A DNA stretch of 64,000 nucleotides, taken from contig CAWFAP010000001.1 in assembly GCA_963813975.1 (NCBI GenBank), positions 434,001 to 498,000 of the forward strand, in the 5' to 3' direction. The position numbers were made by a program, and so were the translations under genes. Source of the DNA: RYN-230 sp963813975. Its GTDB lineage: Bacteria; Actinomycetota; Actinomycetes; Streptosporangiales; Streptosporangiaceae. Shown in pieces: positions 9,260 to 17,487 of this stretch. How positions within the stretch are numbered: the stretch's first letter is position 1; the number at the start of each line of letters is the position of its first letter. The notes under the pieces are model-generated. The model worked only from the letters and a program-made list of their open reading frames with translations. It did not search any database and was not told the origin of the DNA.

Positions 9260-9511
9260 TCACGTGCCTTCCTGCACCTGGAAGACCTCGTCGGCGAGCA
9301 GGCCGTGGGCCTCCTTGTGGACGGTCGCCGCCGCGTCCGCAGACGGCGCCTCGACCAGGCAGAAGACCTTGCCCCGCTGCTCGTCCACCCAGTACCGCAG
9401 GTAACGCACGTCGTGCTGGCCCTGGGTCTGCAGGTCGGCCTTGTGAGCTTCAGCCACGTCGCTGCACGCGACGCCGCCGGAGAAGTTGTGGATGTCCATG
9501 TAGAGCGGCAT
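9260..9511 (-). CDS. DUF4242 / SCO4226-like nickel-binding protein
   Basis: This 83-residue protein has the ferredoxin-like DUF4242 fold. It shows PLYMDIHNF near the start, the block DVAEAHKADLQTQGQHDVRYLRYWVDEQRGKVFCLVEAPSADAA, and HKEAHGLLADEVFQVQEG. These match the Streptomyces SCO4226 type, a small nickel-binding protein, and histidines are placed accordingly. The start at 9511 has GGAGAGC just upstream. It heads a short operon with the small membrane protein at 8892-9200, and its promoter region is shared with the divergent LAL regulator at 9688. Metal identity is family knowledge, not visible here. Confidence 0.85.
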   Translation of the reverse strand: MPLYMDIHNFSGGVACSDVAEAHKADLQTQGQHDVRYLRYWVDEQRGKVFCLVEAPSADAAATVHKEAHGLLADEVFQVQEGT

Positions 9512-9597
9512 CGCGCTCTCCTTTTCTGTCCCGGATGAGCTTCGGTTGATGAGGACGAGACGAACGTATGGCGGCAGCCCCGGTCGGCGGATCGGGA

Positions 9598-9673
9598 GCG
9601 GTTCCCCAGATTCCGCCGCAGCGCTCCCCAGTTTTCGCCCGCACCGCCCCAATGACGTTCTGCCTGGTAGCGC
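9598..9673 (+). promoter_or_regulatory. upstream boxes of first LAL regulator
   Basis: Two direct repeats, TTCCCCAG at 9602-9609 and CTCCCCAG at 9624-9631, start 22 bases apart, close to two helical turns. GCCTGGTAGCGC follows at 9662-9673, 15 bases before the ATG at 9688. The paralogous gene has the same three elements with the same 38-base distance from the second repeat to the GCCTGGTAGCGC box. This looks like an activator or autoregulator site plus core promoter; which part is the -10 cannot be told. Confidence 0.6.
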
Positions 9674-9687
9674 TGGGGACAGCGATC

Positions 9688-12297
9688 ATGGACACTGAGG
9701 ATGTGCCGCTGTTGGAACGGGAAGCGCAGCTGGCCTCACTGGGGGAGTACGCCGCGGAGGCCCGCGCTGGCGACGGCCGGATGGTGCTGGTTGCCGGTGA
9801 GGCGGGCGTCGGCAAGTCGGTCCTGGTCGAGCAGTTGCAGCGCAACCTGCCTACGGTCAGCTGGTTCTGGGGGGCGTGTGACGGGCTGTTCACCCCCCGG
9901 CCGCTCGGCCCGCTGTTCGACATCGCGGCCAAGCTCGGCGGCGAACTGCTCGAGCTGTGCCGCGCGGACGCTCCCCGCCCGGACCTGTTCAGCGCCCTGC
10001 TGCACCAGGTCAGCGAGCCAGATGAGCTGCGGGTCCTGGTCGTGGAGGACATCCACTGGGCCGACGAGGCCACCATCGACCTGCTGCGGTTCCTGGGCCG
10101 GCGCATCCGCGACACCACCGTCCTGCTCATCGCTACCTACCGGGACGAGAGCCTGGGCGCGGCCGATCCGCTTCGCATCGCCCTCGGCGATCTCGCCACC
10201 CAGCGGTCGGTCCGGCGGATCGGCCTCGCCCCGCTCTCGGCCGACGCGGTGCGGGTGCTGGCCGGCGGCCGTGGTCTGGATGCCGCCGCGCTCTACCGGC
10301 TGACCGGCGGGAACCCGTTCTACGTGACCGAGGTCGTGCAGTCCGGCATGGGCGAGGTTCCCACCTCGGCCCGCGATGCCGTCCTGGCCCGGGTGTCCCG
10401 GCTGAGCCCCGCCGCCCGCGAGCTGCTGGACGCCGCCGCGCTGATCGGCACCCGGGTCGAGGTCCCGCTGCTGGCGTCGGTCACCGCGGGCCCGCCATCG
10501 GCGGCGGATGAACTCCTCGCGTCGGGGCTGCTCGCCGGGGACGGCGTGGCGGTGACTTTCCGGCACGAGATCGCCCGGATGGCGGTGGCCGGGGCCATCC
10601 CGCCGCTGCGCAGCGGCCTCACCCACGCCCGCATCCTCGAGGCGCTCCGCGACCGGGGCTGTGACGACGACGCCCGGCTGGCCTTCCACGCGGAGGGGAG
10701 CGGGGATGGCCCCGCGGTACTGCGCTACGCCCCCGCCGCCGCCCGCCGGGCGGCGGGGCTGGGTTCCCACCGCGAGGCCGCCGCCCAGTTCGAGCGGGCC
10801 CTCCGGTTCGCGGACGGGCTGAATCCGGCTACCGCAGCCGGGTTGTACGCCGGGCTGGCCGCAGAGGCGGGCCTGGTGGACCGCTGGCAGGATGCGGCCG
10901 ATGCGCAGGAGCGGGCGCTCACCCTGTGGCATCAGGCTGGCGACCGGCGGCGCGAGGGCGCCACCTTGCGCCAGTTCTCCCGCACCATGTGGCGGCTGTG
11001 CCGTGGCCAGGAATCCCTCGCCGCGGGCGAGGCGGCCGTCTCGCTGCTCGAGCCGCTGGGCCCGACTCCCGAACTGGCGTGGGCGTACGCGAACCTGGCC
11101 GGCCAGCGGATAGAGGATTCCCAGAACGAGGCGGCGATCGGTCTGGCCGGCCAGGCCCAGGCCATCGCCGAGTCCCTGGGCGTGCCCGAGGTCCTCAGTG
11201 ACGCGCTCAACACCCAGGGCTGTGCGCTGGCCGGCCTGGGCGGTGAATGGACAGGACCGCTGAAGCGGGCGCTGCAGATCGCGGTCGCCGAGGGCCTGCA
11301 GGCGCAGGCGGGCCGGGCCTTCGCCAACCTCCACAGCCTGCACTGCAGCCAGCTGCGCTTCACCGAAGCCGAGCCGTACTTCGCGGACGGCACGGATTAC
11401 TGCGACGAGCATGACATCGGGACCTACGGCATCTGCCTGCGCGGCGAGCACACCTGCACGCTGGAAATGCTGGGCCGCTGGGATGAGTCGGCCGCGCTGA
11501 GCCTTGAGCTACTCACCTGGAGCGGAGCCTCCCCGGTCAACCGGATCAACCCGCTGACCAGCCTGGGCAAGATCCTGGCCCGCCGCGGCGAGCCCGGAGC
11601 CTGGGACCGCCTGGACGAGGCGATGGGATCCGCGGCCGGGACGACCGAGCCGCAGCACATCCTGCGCGTCCGGGTGGCCCGGGCGGAGGCGTTCTGGCTC
11701 GCGGGCCAGCATGCGGAGGCGCGGCGCGAAGCCGAGCTGGCTGATGAGGTCTCCGCAGGCACGGATCCCTGGGAGCGCGGCATGATCAGCGACTGGCTGC
11801 GGCGGGCGGGTTCCGCCCGCCCGCCCCGTGGCCAGCTGGCCGGGCCCTATCAACTCCAGGCCGGCGGCGACTGGGAGCAGGCCGCCCGCGTCTGGACCGG
11901 GCTGGGGTGCCGGTACGAAGCCGCCCTGGCCCTGTTCGAGTCCGGGCAGGAAGCCGCGCTGCGCGGGGCACTGAGCATCCTCACCGACCTCGGTGCGGCC
12001 GCCGCCGCTGGGGTCGCCCGGCAGACCATGCGCCAGCTCGGCATCCGCTCGATCCCGGCCGGGCCGCGGGCCGCGACGAGGGCGCATCCGCTGGGGCTGA
12101 CGCGGCGGGAGCATGAGGTGCTCGACCTGATCTGCGCGGGCCACACCAACGCGGAGATCGCCGGGCAGCTGTTCATCTCGGCGAAAACCGTCGATCATCA
12201 CGTGTCGGCCGTGCTGGCCAAGCTGGGCGCCCCGACCCGTGAGGTGGCCGCGTCCGAGGCGGCCCGGCTCGGGCTGGCCAGCGCCGCGCCGGCCTAG
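9688..12297 (+). CDS. LAL-type (large LuxR) ATPase transcriptional regulator, copy 1
   Basis: This 869-residue STAND regulator has a P-loop GEAGVGKS at residues 37-44, Walker B LVVEDIHWAD at 117-126, a long helical TPR-like middle, and a C-terminal LuxR helix-turn-helix (about 805-869: LTRREHEVLDLICAGHTNAEIAGQLFIS, then KTVDHHVSAVLAKLGA). Such proteins bind an inducer, exchange ATP and activate nearby genes. The ATG at 9688 is chosen because the next gene starts identically (MxTxxV..LLERE.QLA). It stands in tandem with a close paralogue at 12503. Its target is unknown; the shared upstream boxes suggest mutual or autoregulation. Confidence 0.9.
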   Translation: MDTEDVPLLEREAQLASLGEYAAEARAGDGRMVLVAGEAGVGKSVLVEQLQRNLPTVSWFWGACDGLFTPRPLGPLFDIAAKLGGELLELCRADAPRPDLFSALLHQVSEPDELRVLVVEDIHWADEATIDLLRFLGRRIRDTTVLLIATYRDESLGAADPLRIALGDLATQRSVRRIGLAPLSADAVRVLAGGRGLDAAALYRLTGGNPFYVTEVVQSGMGEVPTSARDAVLARVSRLSPAARELLDAAALIGTRVEVPLLASVTAGPPSAADELLASGLLAGDGVAVTFRHEIARMAVAGAIPPLRSGLTHARILEALRDRGCDDDARLAFHAEGSGDGPAVLRYAPAAARRAAGLGSHREAAAQFERALRFADGLNPATAAGLYAGLAAEAGLVDRWQDAADAQERALTLWHQAGDRRREGATLRQFSRTMWRLCRGQESLAAGEAAVSLLEPLGPTPELAWAYANLAGQRIEDSQNEAAIGLAGQAQAIAESLGVPEVLSDALNTQGCALAGLGGEWTGPLKRALQIAVAEGLQAQAGRAFANLHSLHCSQLRFTEAEPYFADGTDYCDEHDIGTYGICLRGEHTCTLEMLGRWDESAALSLELLTWSGASPVNRINPLTSLGKILARRGEPGAWDRLDEAMGSAAGTTEPQHILRVRVARAEAFWLAGQHAEARREAELADEVSAGTDPWERGMISDWLRRAGSARPPRGQLAGPYQLQAGGDWEQAARVWTGLGCRYEAALALFESGQEAALRGALSILTDLGAAAAAGVARQTMRQLGIRSIPAGPRAATRAHPLGLTRREHEVLDLICAGHTNAEIAGQLFISAKTVDHHVSAVLAKLGAPTREVAASEAARLGLASAAPA

Positions 12298-12306
12298 CCG
12301 GGCCTA

Positions 12307-12332
12307 GCCGGCGGCACCAACCCGCCGCCGGC
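12307..12332 (+). terminator. hairpin after first LAL gene
   Basis: GCCGGCGGC at 12307-12315 can pair with GCCGCCGGC at 12324-12332 around a short loop, ten bases after the stop of the first LAL gene. There is no U-run. It probably ends that transcript, so the second LAL gene would use its own promoter at 12414-12488. Confidence 0.5.
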
Positions 12333-12413
12333 ACGTTCCCGCCCGGCCGCCGGCACGCTCCCGGCCCGGCTGCCCGGCAACGGTCCAAGCCCGGCTCCAC
12401 GCCCGGACCCAGA

Positions 12414-12488
12414 GCGGTTCCCCAGATTCGGCGCGCGGTTCCCCAGTTTTCCGCTGATCACCGATATGGGTATCCGGCCTGGTAGCGC
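12414..12488 (+). promoter_or_regulatory. upstream boxes of second LAL regulator
   Basis: TTCCCCAG occurs at 12418-12425 and again at 12439-12446 (starts 21 bases apart), each preceded by GCGG or GCGCGG. GCCTGGTAGCGC is at 12477-12488, 38 bases from the start of the second box. The arrangement repeats that in front of the first LAL gene, while the bases between the elements differ. This points to selection on the boxes rather than simple recent duplication. Confidence 0.6.
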
Positions 12489-12502
12489 GGCAGCCCTCCG
12501 GT

Positions 12503-15118
12503 ATGGAGACTGGAGTCGTGCTGTTGGAACGGGAAACGCAGCTGGCCGCGCTGGCCAGTTACGCGGGGGAGGCCCGGAAGGCCCAGGGCCGGCTGGTGCT
12601 CGTCGCCGGCGAGGCGGGCGTAGGCAAGTCAGCGCTGGTCGAGCAGCTGCAGCGGAACCTGCCCGGCGCGAGCTGGTACTGGGGGGCCTGTGACGGGTTG
12701 TTCACCCCCCGGCCGCTCGGCCCGCTGTTTGACATCGCGAGCAAACTCGGCGGCGAGCTCCTTGAGCTGTGCCGCGCGGACGCTCCCCGCGAAGCCCTGT
12801 TCGGGGCGCTGCTGCGCCAGGTGAGCGAGCCGGATGCGCTGCACGTGGTGGTGGTGGAGGACATCCACTGGGCCGACGAGGCCACCATCGACCTGCTGCG
12901 GTTCCTGGGCCGCCGGATCCGGGACGCGACCGTCCTGCTCATCGCGACCTACCGGGACGACGGGCTGGCCGCCGGTGACCCGCTCCAGCTCGCGCTGGGT
13001 GACCTGGCCACCCAGCGCTCCGTGCGGCGGGTCAGCCTCCCCCCGCTGACGGCGGGCGCGGTGCAGGTCATGGCGGGCGGCAGCGAACGGGACGCGGCCG
13101 CGCTGCGCCAGCTGACCGGCGGGAACCCGTTCTACCTGAGCCAGGTCATCGCGGCCGGCATGGACTCCGGCGGCGAGATCCCGGCGTCGGCCCGGGACGC
13201 GGTGCTGGCCCGGGCCGCCCGGCTGGGCGGGAACGCCCGCACGGTGCTGGACGCGGCCGCCCTGATCGGCACCCGCGTCGAGTTCCCGCTGCTGGAGTCG
13301 GTGACCGACTGCCCCCCGACCGCGGTGGATGAGCTGCTCGGAGCCGGGCTGCTCACCGGGGACAGCGCGGCGCTGAAGTTCCGGCACGAGATCGCCCGGC
13401 TGGCCGTGCAGGACGCCATCCCCGCGTACCGCCGGGGGCTCATCCACGGCCGGATCCTGGACGTCCTGCGCCGGTGCGGTGATGACGACGATGCGCGGAT
13501 GGCCTTCCACGCGGACGGCGCGGGCGACGGCCCGGCGGTCCTGAGCTATGCGCCGCCCGCCGCCCGCCGCGCGTCGGAGCTGGGCGCGCACCGCGAGGCG
13601 GCCGCGCAGTACCAGCGGGCGCTGCGCTTCGCGGACGGGGCAGAGGCCGTCACGCGCGCCGTCCTGCATGACGGCTTCGCCTACGAGGTGTCGCTGCTGG
13701 ATCGCTGGCAGGATGCGGTCGAGGCCCGGCAGCGGGCCCTGGACCTGTGGCGGGAGGTGGGCGACCAGCTGCGCGAGGGCGACACGCTCCGCTGGCTCGC
13801 CACGTCGCTGTGCTCGGTGAGCCGGGGCAGCGAGGCGATCGCCGCCAGCCGGGCCGCGGTCGCGTTCCTCGGGCCGCTGGGCCCGAGCGCCGAGCTGGCC
13901 TGGGCCTGCGCGACCCTCGCCGGGCACCTGATGGTGCGCTACCAGAACGACGAGGCGATTGCGATGGCGCGCCAGGCGCAGGCCATCGCCGGGCCGCTGG
14001 GCCTGGCCGAGGTGCAGAGCGACGCGCTCAACACGGAAGCGTGTGCCCTGCACACGATCGGCGCGGACTGGACCGCCACCATGCGCTCCGCCCTGGACAT
14101 CGCGCTGTCCGGCCGGTGCGATGTCCAGGCCGGCCGGGCCTACGTGAACTTCCATGCCATGTACGTCGCCGAGCGCCAGTTCGCCGCGAGCGAGCCGTAC
14201 TACACGGAAGGGGTCGCGTTCTGCGACGAGCGCGACCTCACGTCGTACTCGATCTTCCTGCGGAGCGAGCGGACCAGCACCCTGGAACGGACCGGCCGCT
14301 GGGATGAGGTCATCGCCATCGCCGGGAACCTGCTCCGGCGGGGCGGGCCGTCCCCCAACATCCGGCTCTGCTCGCAGAACCGGCTCGGTACCGTCCGCGC
14401 CCGCCGGGGAGAGCCCGGCGCCTGGGAGAGCCTCGACGAGGCCATCGAGACCGCCACCGGGGCCGATGAGCCGCAGAGCATCGTGCCGATCCGGCTGGCC
14501 CGCGCCGAGGCGTCCTGGCTGCAGGGTGATGAGGCCGCCGCCCTCCGCGAGGCCGAACTGGCCGACGACTTCGTGGCCGAGGCCGACTCGTGGGAACGCG
14601 GCGCGGTCGCGGTCTGGCTGGTCCGCACCGGATCGGCCCGCGGCCCGCGGGGCATCGCGGCCCCGCCCTACCAGCGCCAGCTCGAGCACGACTGGGCGGG
14701 CGCGGCCCGCCTGTGGGCGGACCTGGGCTGCCCCTACGAGGCCGGGCTGGCCCTGCTGGGCAGCACCGACGAGGACGCGCTGCGCGACGCCCTGCGGATC
14801 TTCACCGATCTCGGCGCGAACCCCGCCGTCCGGCTCGCCCGCAAGAAGATGCGCTCGCTCGGCATCCGGTCCATCCCGGCCGGCCCGCGCACCGCGACCC
14901 GCGAGCACCCGCTCGGCCTGACCCGCCGCGAGCATGAGGTCCTCGACCTGATCGTGGACGGGCGGACCAACGCGGGGATCGCCGAGCAGCTGTTCATCTC
15001 GGCCAAGACCGTCGATCATCACGTGTCGGCCGTGCTGGCCAAGCTGGGCGCCCCGTCCCGCAGCGTGGCCGCGTCCGAGGCGGTCCGGCTGGGCCTGGCC
15101 CGCGCCGCGAAGGCCTGA
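12503..15118 (+). CDS. LAL-type (large LuxR) ATPase transcriptional regulator, copy 2
   Basis: This 871-residue paralogue of the preceding gene has the same order: P-loop GEAGVGKS, Walker B VVVEDIHWADE, TPR-like middle, and a LuxR helix-turn-helix (LTRREHEVLDLIVDGRTNAGIAEQLFIS). By eye well over half the residues match copy 1, with best agreement in the ATPase and DNA-binding parts and most change in the sensor-like middle. That pattern fits two regulators that read similar DNA but respond to different signals. The start ATG at 12503 aligns with that of copy 1. The next gene downstream codes for a PPOX-fold protein. Confidence 0.9.
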   Translation: METGVVLLERETQLAALASYAGEARKAQGRLVLVAGEAGVGKSALVEQLQRNLPGASWYWGACDGLFTPRPLGPLFDIASKLGGELLELCRADAPREALFGALLRQVSEPDALHVVVVEDIHWADEATIDLLRFLGRRIRDATVLLIATYRDDGLAAGDPLQLALGDLATQRSVRRVSLPPLTAGAVQVMAGGSERDAAALRQLTGGNPFYLSQVIAAGMDSGGEIPASARDAVLARAARLGGNARTVLDAAALIGTRVEFPLLESVTDCPPTAVDELLGAGLLTGDSAALKFRHEIARLAVQDAIPAYRRGLIHGRILDVLRRCGDDDDARMAFHADGAGDGPAVLSYAPPAARRASELGAHREAAAQYQRALRFADGAEAVTRAVLHDGFAYEVSLLDRWQDAVEARQRALDLWREVGDQLREGDTLRWLATSLCSVSRGSEAIAASRAAVAFLGPLGPSAELAWACATLAGHLMVRYQNDEAIAMARQAQAIAGPLGLAEVQSDALNTEACALHTIGADWTATMRSALDIALSGRCDVQAGRAYVNFHAMYVAERQFAASEPYYTEGVAFCDERDLTSYSIFLRSERTSTLERTGRWDEVIAIAGNLLRRGGPSPNIRLCSQNRLGTVRARRGEPGAWESLDEAIETATGADEPQSIVPIRLARAEASWLQGDEAAALREAELADDFVAEADSWERGAVAVWLVRTGSARGPRGIAAPPYQRQLEHDWAGAARLWADLGCPYEAGLALLGSTDEDALRDALRIFTDLGANPAVRLARKKMRSLGIRSIPAGPRTATREHPLGLTRREHEVLDLIVDGRTNAGIAEQLFISAKTVDHHVSAVLAKLGAPSRSVAASEAVRLGLARAAKA

Positions 15119-15214
15119 GGCGCAGCCCGGTACGTTGGCCTGCAGCGCCCGCGGCCCGTACCGCACTGCGCCGGCTGCGCACGATTCTCCGCAACGACAA
15201 CCACCAGGGACGAA

Positions 15215-15268
15215 ATGATCACGACCAGGAACGGCCCGCACGGCGCCCGCACCCGGGCGGCGGCCTGA
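15215..15268 (+). CDS. possible 17-residue leader peptide
   Basis: A short frame begins at ATG 15215 after AGGGA and ends in TGA at 15266-15268, whose final A is the first base of the ATG of the PPOX gene (TGATG). Peptide: MITTRNGPHGARTRAAA. The stop-start overlap and the better ribosome site of the short frame suggest that translation of the PPOX gene is coupled to it. It is too short for homology, so coding is uncertain. Confidence 0.35.
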   Translation: MITTRNGPHGARTRAAA

Positions 15269-15723
15269 TGCCGGGCCAGGACGAGCTGTGGGAGCTCGTC
15301 ACCAGCCACCAGCAGGGCGTGCTGGCCACCATCAAGGCGGACGGCTCACCCCAGCTCTCCAACGTCTTGTACGTGGCCGACCCGGCGACGCGGGTCATCC
15401 GCGTCTCGACCACCGCGGACCGGGCCAAGGGCCGGAACCTGGCCCGCGACCCGCGTGGCGCGCTGCACGTCAGCGGCGAGGACTTCTGGCACTACGCGGT
15501 GGCGGAGGGGCCGGTCACCCTGTCCGGGGTGGCCGCGATCCGGGGCGACGACGCCATCGAGGAGCTGCTCGAGGTGCACTCCTGCTTCTACGGGGAGATC
15601 GACCGGGCCACGTTCGACGAGGAGATGATCACCAACCGGCGGCTCGTCGTGCGACTCGAGGTGACGCACCTGTACGGCGTGATGGTGAAGACGGGCCGCC
15701 GCCCGGTCAGCCAGGAGAGCTGA
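15268..15723 (+). CDS. PPOX-class F420/flavin-dependent protein
   Basis: This 151-residue split-barrel protein is of the pyridoxamine-phosphate-oxidase-like, F420-dependent class. It opens with LWELVTSHQQGVLATIKADGSPQLSNVLYV, the standard first strands, and continues with VSTTADRAKGRNLARDPRGALHVSG, which places the cofactor-phosphate-binding Lys/Arg residues. Members reduce or oxidise small substrates with F420 or FMN in the cytoplasm. The ATG lacks a good ribosome site of its own and overlaps the stop of a possible leader peptide. The neighbour at 15769 is a second PPOX protein on the other strand. Confidence 0.85.
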   Translation: MPGQDELWELVTSHQQGVLATIKADGSPQLSNVLYVADPATRVIRVSTTADRAKGRNLARDPRGALHVSGEDFWHYAVAEGPVTLSGVAAIRGDDAIEELLEVHSCFYGEIDRATFDEEMITNRRLVVRLEVTHLYGVMVKTGRRPVSQES

Positions 15724-15768
15724 ATCCCGGCCCCGGTGGCGGGTTCCCTCATCCGGCCCCGGCCGGGC

Positions 15769-16167
15769 CTAGCCGCCCATGTTGACGGCGTTGACCCGGA
15801 CCGGCCTGATCGTCACCACGACCCGGGACTGGCCTGGCTGGTCATGGGCCCGCAGGTCCGAGCCGTACTTGGCGCCGACCTTGTCCGCGAACACGTAGTC
15901 GTCATCCGGGGTGATCTGCGCGTCGCCGCGGATCTCCAGGTAGCGGTACGGGTTGGCCAGGTCCAGGATGAGGAAGCTGACCGCCGGGCTGGCCCTCAGG
16001 TTCCTGGTCTTCTGCCGCGACGTGTTCAGCGAGATGGACACCGTGCCGCCTTCGGCCAGGAACCACACCTCGGTCTGCTGCGGGCGCCCGTCGGGCCCGA
16101 TGGTGGCCAGGGTGCCGACCTGTGCCGACAGCAGGTCGCGATGGGAATCAGGGATAGTGGTCATCAC
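15769..16167 (-). CDS. PPOX-class F420-dependent oxidoreductase
   Basis: This 132-residue split-barrel protein is close to the TIGR03618 F420-dependent subgroup. It starts IPDSHRDLLSAQVGTLATIGPDGRPQQTEVWFL, then ISLNTSRQKTRNLRASPAVSFLILDLANPYRYLEIRGDA, and ends with RVVVTIRPVRVNAVN. The first or second Met may be used. It lies 40 bases downstream of ligA on the same strand, so it could be the last gene of the LigAB operon or stand alone. A role in the aromatic pathway is possible but not shown. Confidence 0.85.
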   Translation of the reverse strand: MMTTIPDSHRDLLSAQVGTLATIGPDGRPQQTEVWFLAEGGTVSISLNTSRQKTRNLRASPAVSFLILDLANPYRYLEIRGDAQITPDDDYVFADKVGAKYGSDLRAHDQPGQSRVVVTIRPVRVNAVNMGG

Positions 16168-16206
16168 AGCATCCTCGTAGTTGGCGGTGGCCCGGGGACC
16201 GTCAGG

Positions 16207-16569
16207 TCAGGTGGAGATGTCCGGGTAGGGCAGGGACCAGTGGCTGAGCCGGTCCGCGTACTGGCGCTGGAAGGCCAGCGGCTCCTCGTGGTCCCGCTCG
16301 AACAGCGCGATGAACAGGGTCAGCGTGAGGAAGTTGTGCGCGCCCATCTCGAACAGCGCCACGTAGTCGTGGGTGGCCAGGGCCTCCCGCTCGCTGGCGG
16401 TGAACTCCAGCCAGGTGCTCCGCTCCGCGCCCGGGCAGTTGAGGAGCAGGTTGGCTCGCTCCTCCTCCCACCAGGTGACCGTGCCGCGCGGGTCTTCCCG
16501 GTAGCGCTCGACCAGCTCGGGGTCCCGGTCGATGGTGTACAGGAACTTGTTGACCAGGTACTTGCTCAC
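16207..16569 (-). CDS. ligA: LigA-like small subunit of extradiol dioxygenase
   Basis: This 120-residue protein has the helical LigA fold of the protocatechuate 4,5-dioxygenase alpha subunit: VNKFLYTIDRDPELVERYREDP, then LTASEREAL-like text (FTASEREALATHDYVALFEMGAHNF). The GTG start at 16569 overlaps the stop of ligB by four bases (GTGA), so the two are translationally coupled. LigA caps the active site of LigB in the type II extradiol dioxygenases. An extra C-terminal tail (LFERDHEEPLAFQRQYADRLSHWSLPYPD) is present. The pair would open a catecholic ring next to the diol. Confidence 0.88.
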   Translation of the reverse strand: MSKYLVNKFLYTIDRDPELVERYREDPRGTVTWWEEERANLLLNCPGAERSTWLEFTASEREALATHDYVALFEMGAHNFLTLTLFIALFERDHEEPLAFQRQYADRLSHWSLPYPDIST

Positions 16570-17432
16570 CGCGCCGCCGTCCCCTCCGGGTACCAGGTGA
16601 AGTACGCCTCCATGGTGTGGAACAGGTCCAGGGAGTCGGTGTAGTCGGCCTTCACGCCCGCGCCGGCCGCGCCCATCATCAGCATGAAGTCCATGAACCC
16701 GTGGGTGGCGTTGCCCGGCTGCCACAGGCTGTCCAGGCTGACCTGGGCCAGCGCCGAGTCCAGGTCGCCGGAGGAGATCCACTCGACCGCCTTGCGATCG
16801 AACTCCGGGTCCGGGCCGTGCGGCCCGAACTGCCGCGGGCCGCCGAGCTCCAGGGACAGGTGCCCGGTGCCGATGATGGCTACGCGCTTATCCGACGGCC
16901 AGGACTCCACCATTTCGCGGATCGTCCGGCCCAGCTCCACGAACCGGCGGGGCTGCGGCATGGGCGGGGCGAAGATGTTGGTGTAGATGGGCACGATGGG
17001 CAGGTCCGCCTCGGGCCGCAGCGTGATCAGCGGGCAGGTGATGCTGTGATCGATCCGCAGCTCATTGCTGAAGGCCAGGTCGAAGCCGGCGTCCATGCCC
17101 GCGCGGAGCAGGTAGCCGGACAGCTCCTCGTGTCCCTGCAGGAACATCCGGGGCAGCCCGAATTCGCGCTCCTCGTTGTACCAGTTCGCGTCGTAGCAGG
17201 GCGCCTTGCCGATCAGGAACTGCGGCATGTTGTCCAGCCACAGCTGGTGGAAGTGGTCCGAGCCCACCATGACCAGCACGTCGGGGCGGGCCCGGGTCAG
17301 GGTCTCCCGGAACGCCTCGATCTTCGCCACCCACGCGTCGGCGAACGGGGGCCGCTCCGCGCCGGCCGACGTGCTGGCCCGGTAGTAGAACGGGTGATGG
17401 GTGGAGGCGATGACCGCGGCGACGGTGGCCAT
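16566..17432 (-). CDS. ligB: LigB-like catalytic subunit of extradiol ring-cleavage dioxygenase
   Basis: This 288-residue class III extradiol dioxygenase has the expected iron ligands: the early STHHPFYYR histidine (residues 10-13), the DHFH of VGSDHFHQLWLDNMPQF, and a later IDHSITCPLI and GTGHLSLELGG that supply acid/base residues. It should cleave a protocatechuate- or gallate-like diol with Fe(II) and O2. Its small subunit follows with a 4-base overlap and a citryl-CoA-lyase-like gene precedes it on the same strand. No ring-cleavage dehydrogenase (LigC), lactonase (LigI) or hydratase (LigJ) is nearby, so the downstream route must differ from the Sphingobium pathway. Confidence 0.9.
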   Translation of the reverse strand: MATVAAVIASTHHPFYYRASTSAGAERPPFADAWVAKIEAFRETLTRARPDVLVMVGSDHFHQLWLDNMPQFLIGKAPCYDANWYNEEREFGLPRMFLQGHEELSGYLLRAGMDAGFDLAFSNELRIDHSITCPLITLRPEADLPIVPIYTNIFAPPMPQPRRFVELGRTIREMVESWPSDKRVAIIGTGHLSLELGGPRQFGPHGPDPEFDRKAVEWISSGDLDSALAQVSLDSLWQPGNATHGFMDFMLMMGAAGAGVKADYTDSLDLFHTMEAYFTWYPEGTAAR

Positions 17433-17487
17433 GGCTGCTCCCTCGGGGGTCGGGACCGCGCTCGGCGGGGCTCCAGCGGTGCTGGCC

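Noticed and set aside
9568..9687. Upstream extension of the first LAL protein
   Set aside because: The extra 40 residues span the promoter boxes and are absent in the paralogue, which starts at the position equal to 9688.
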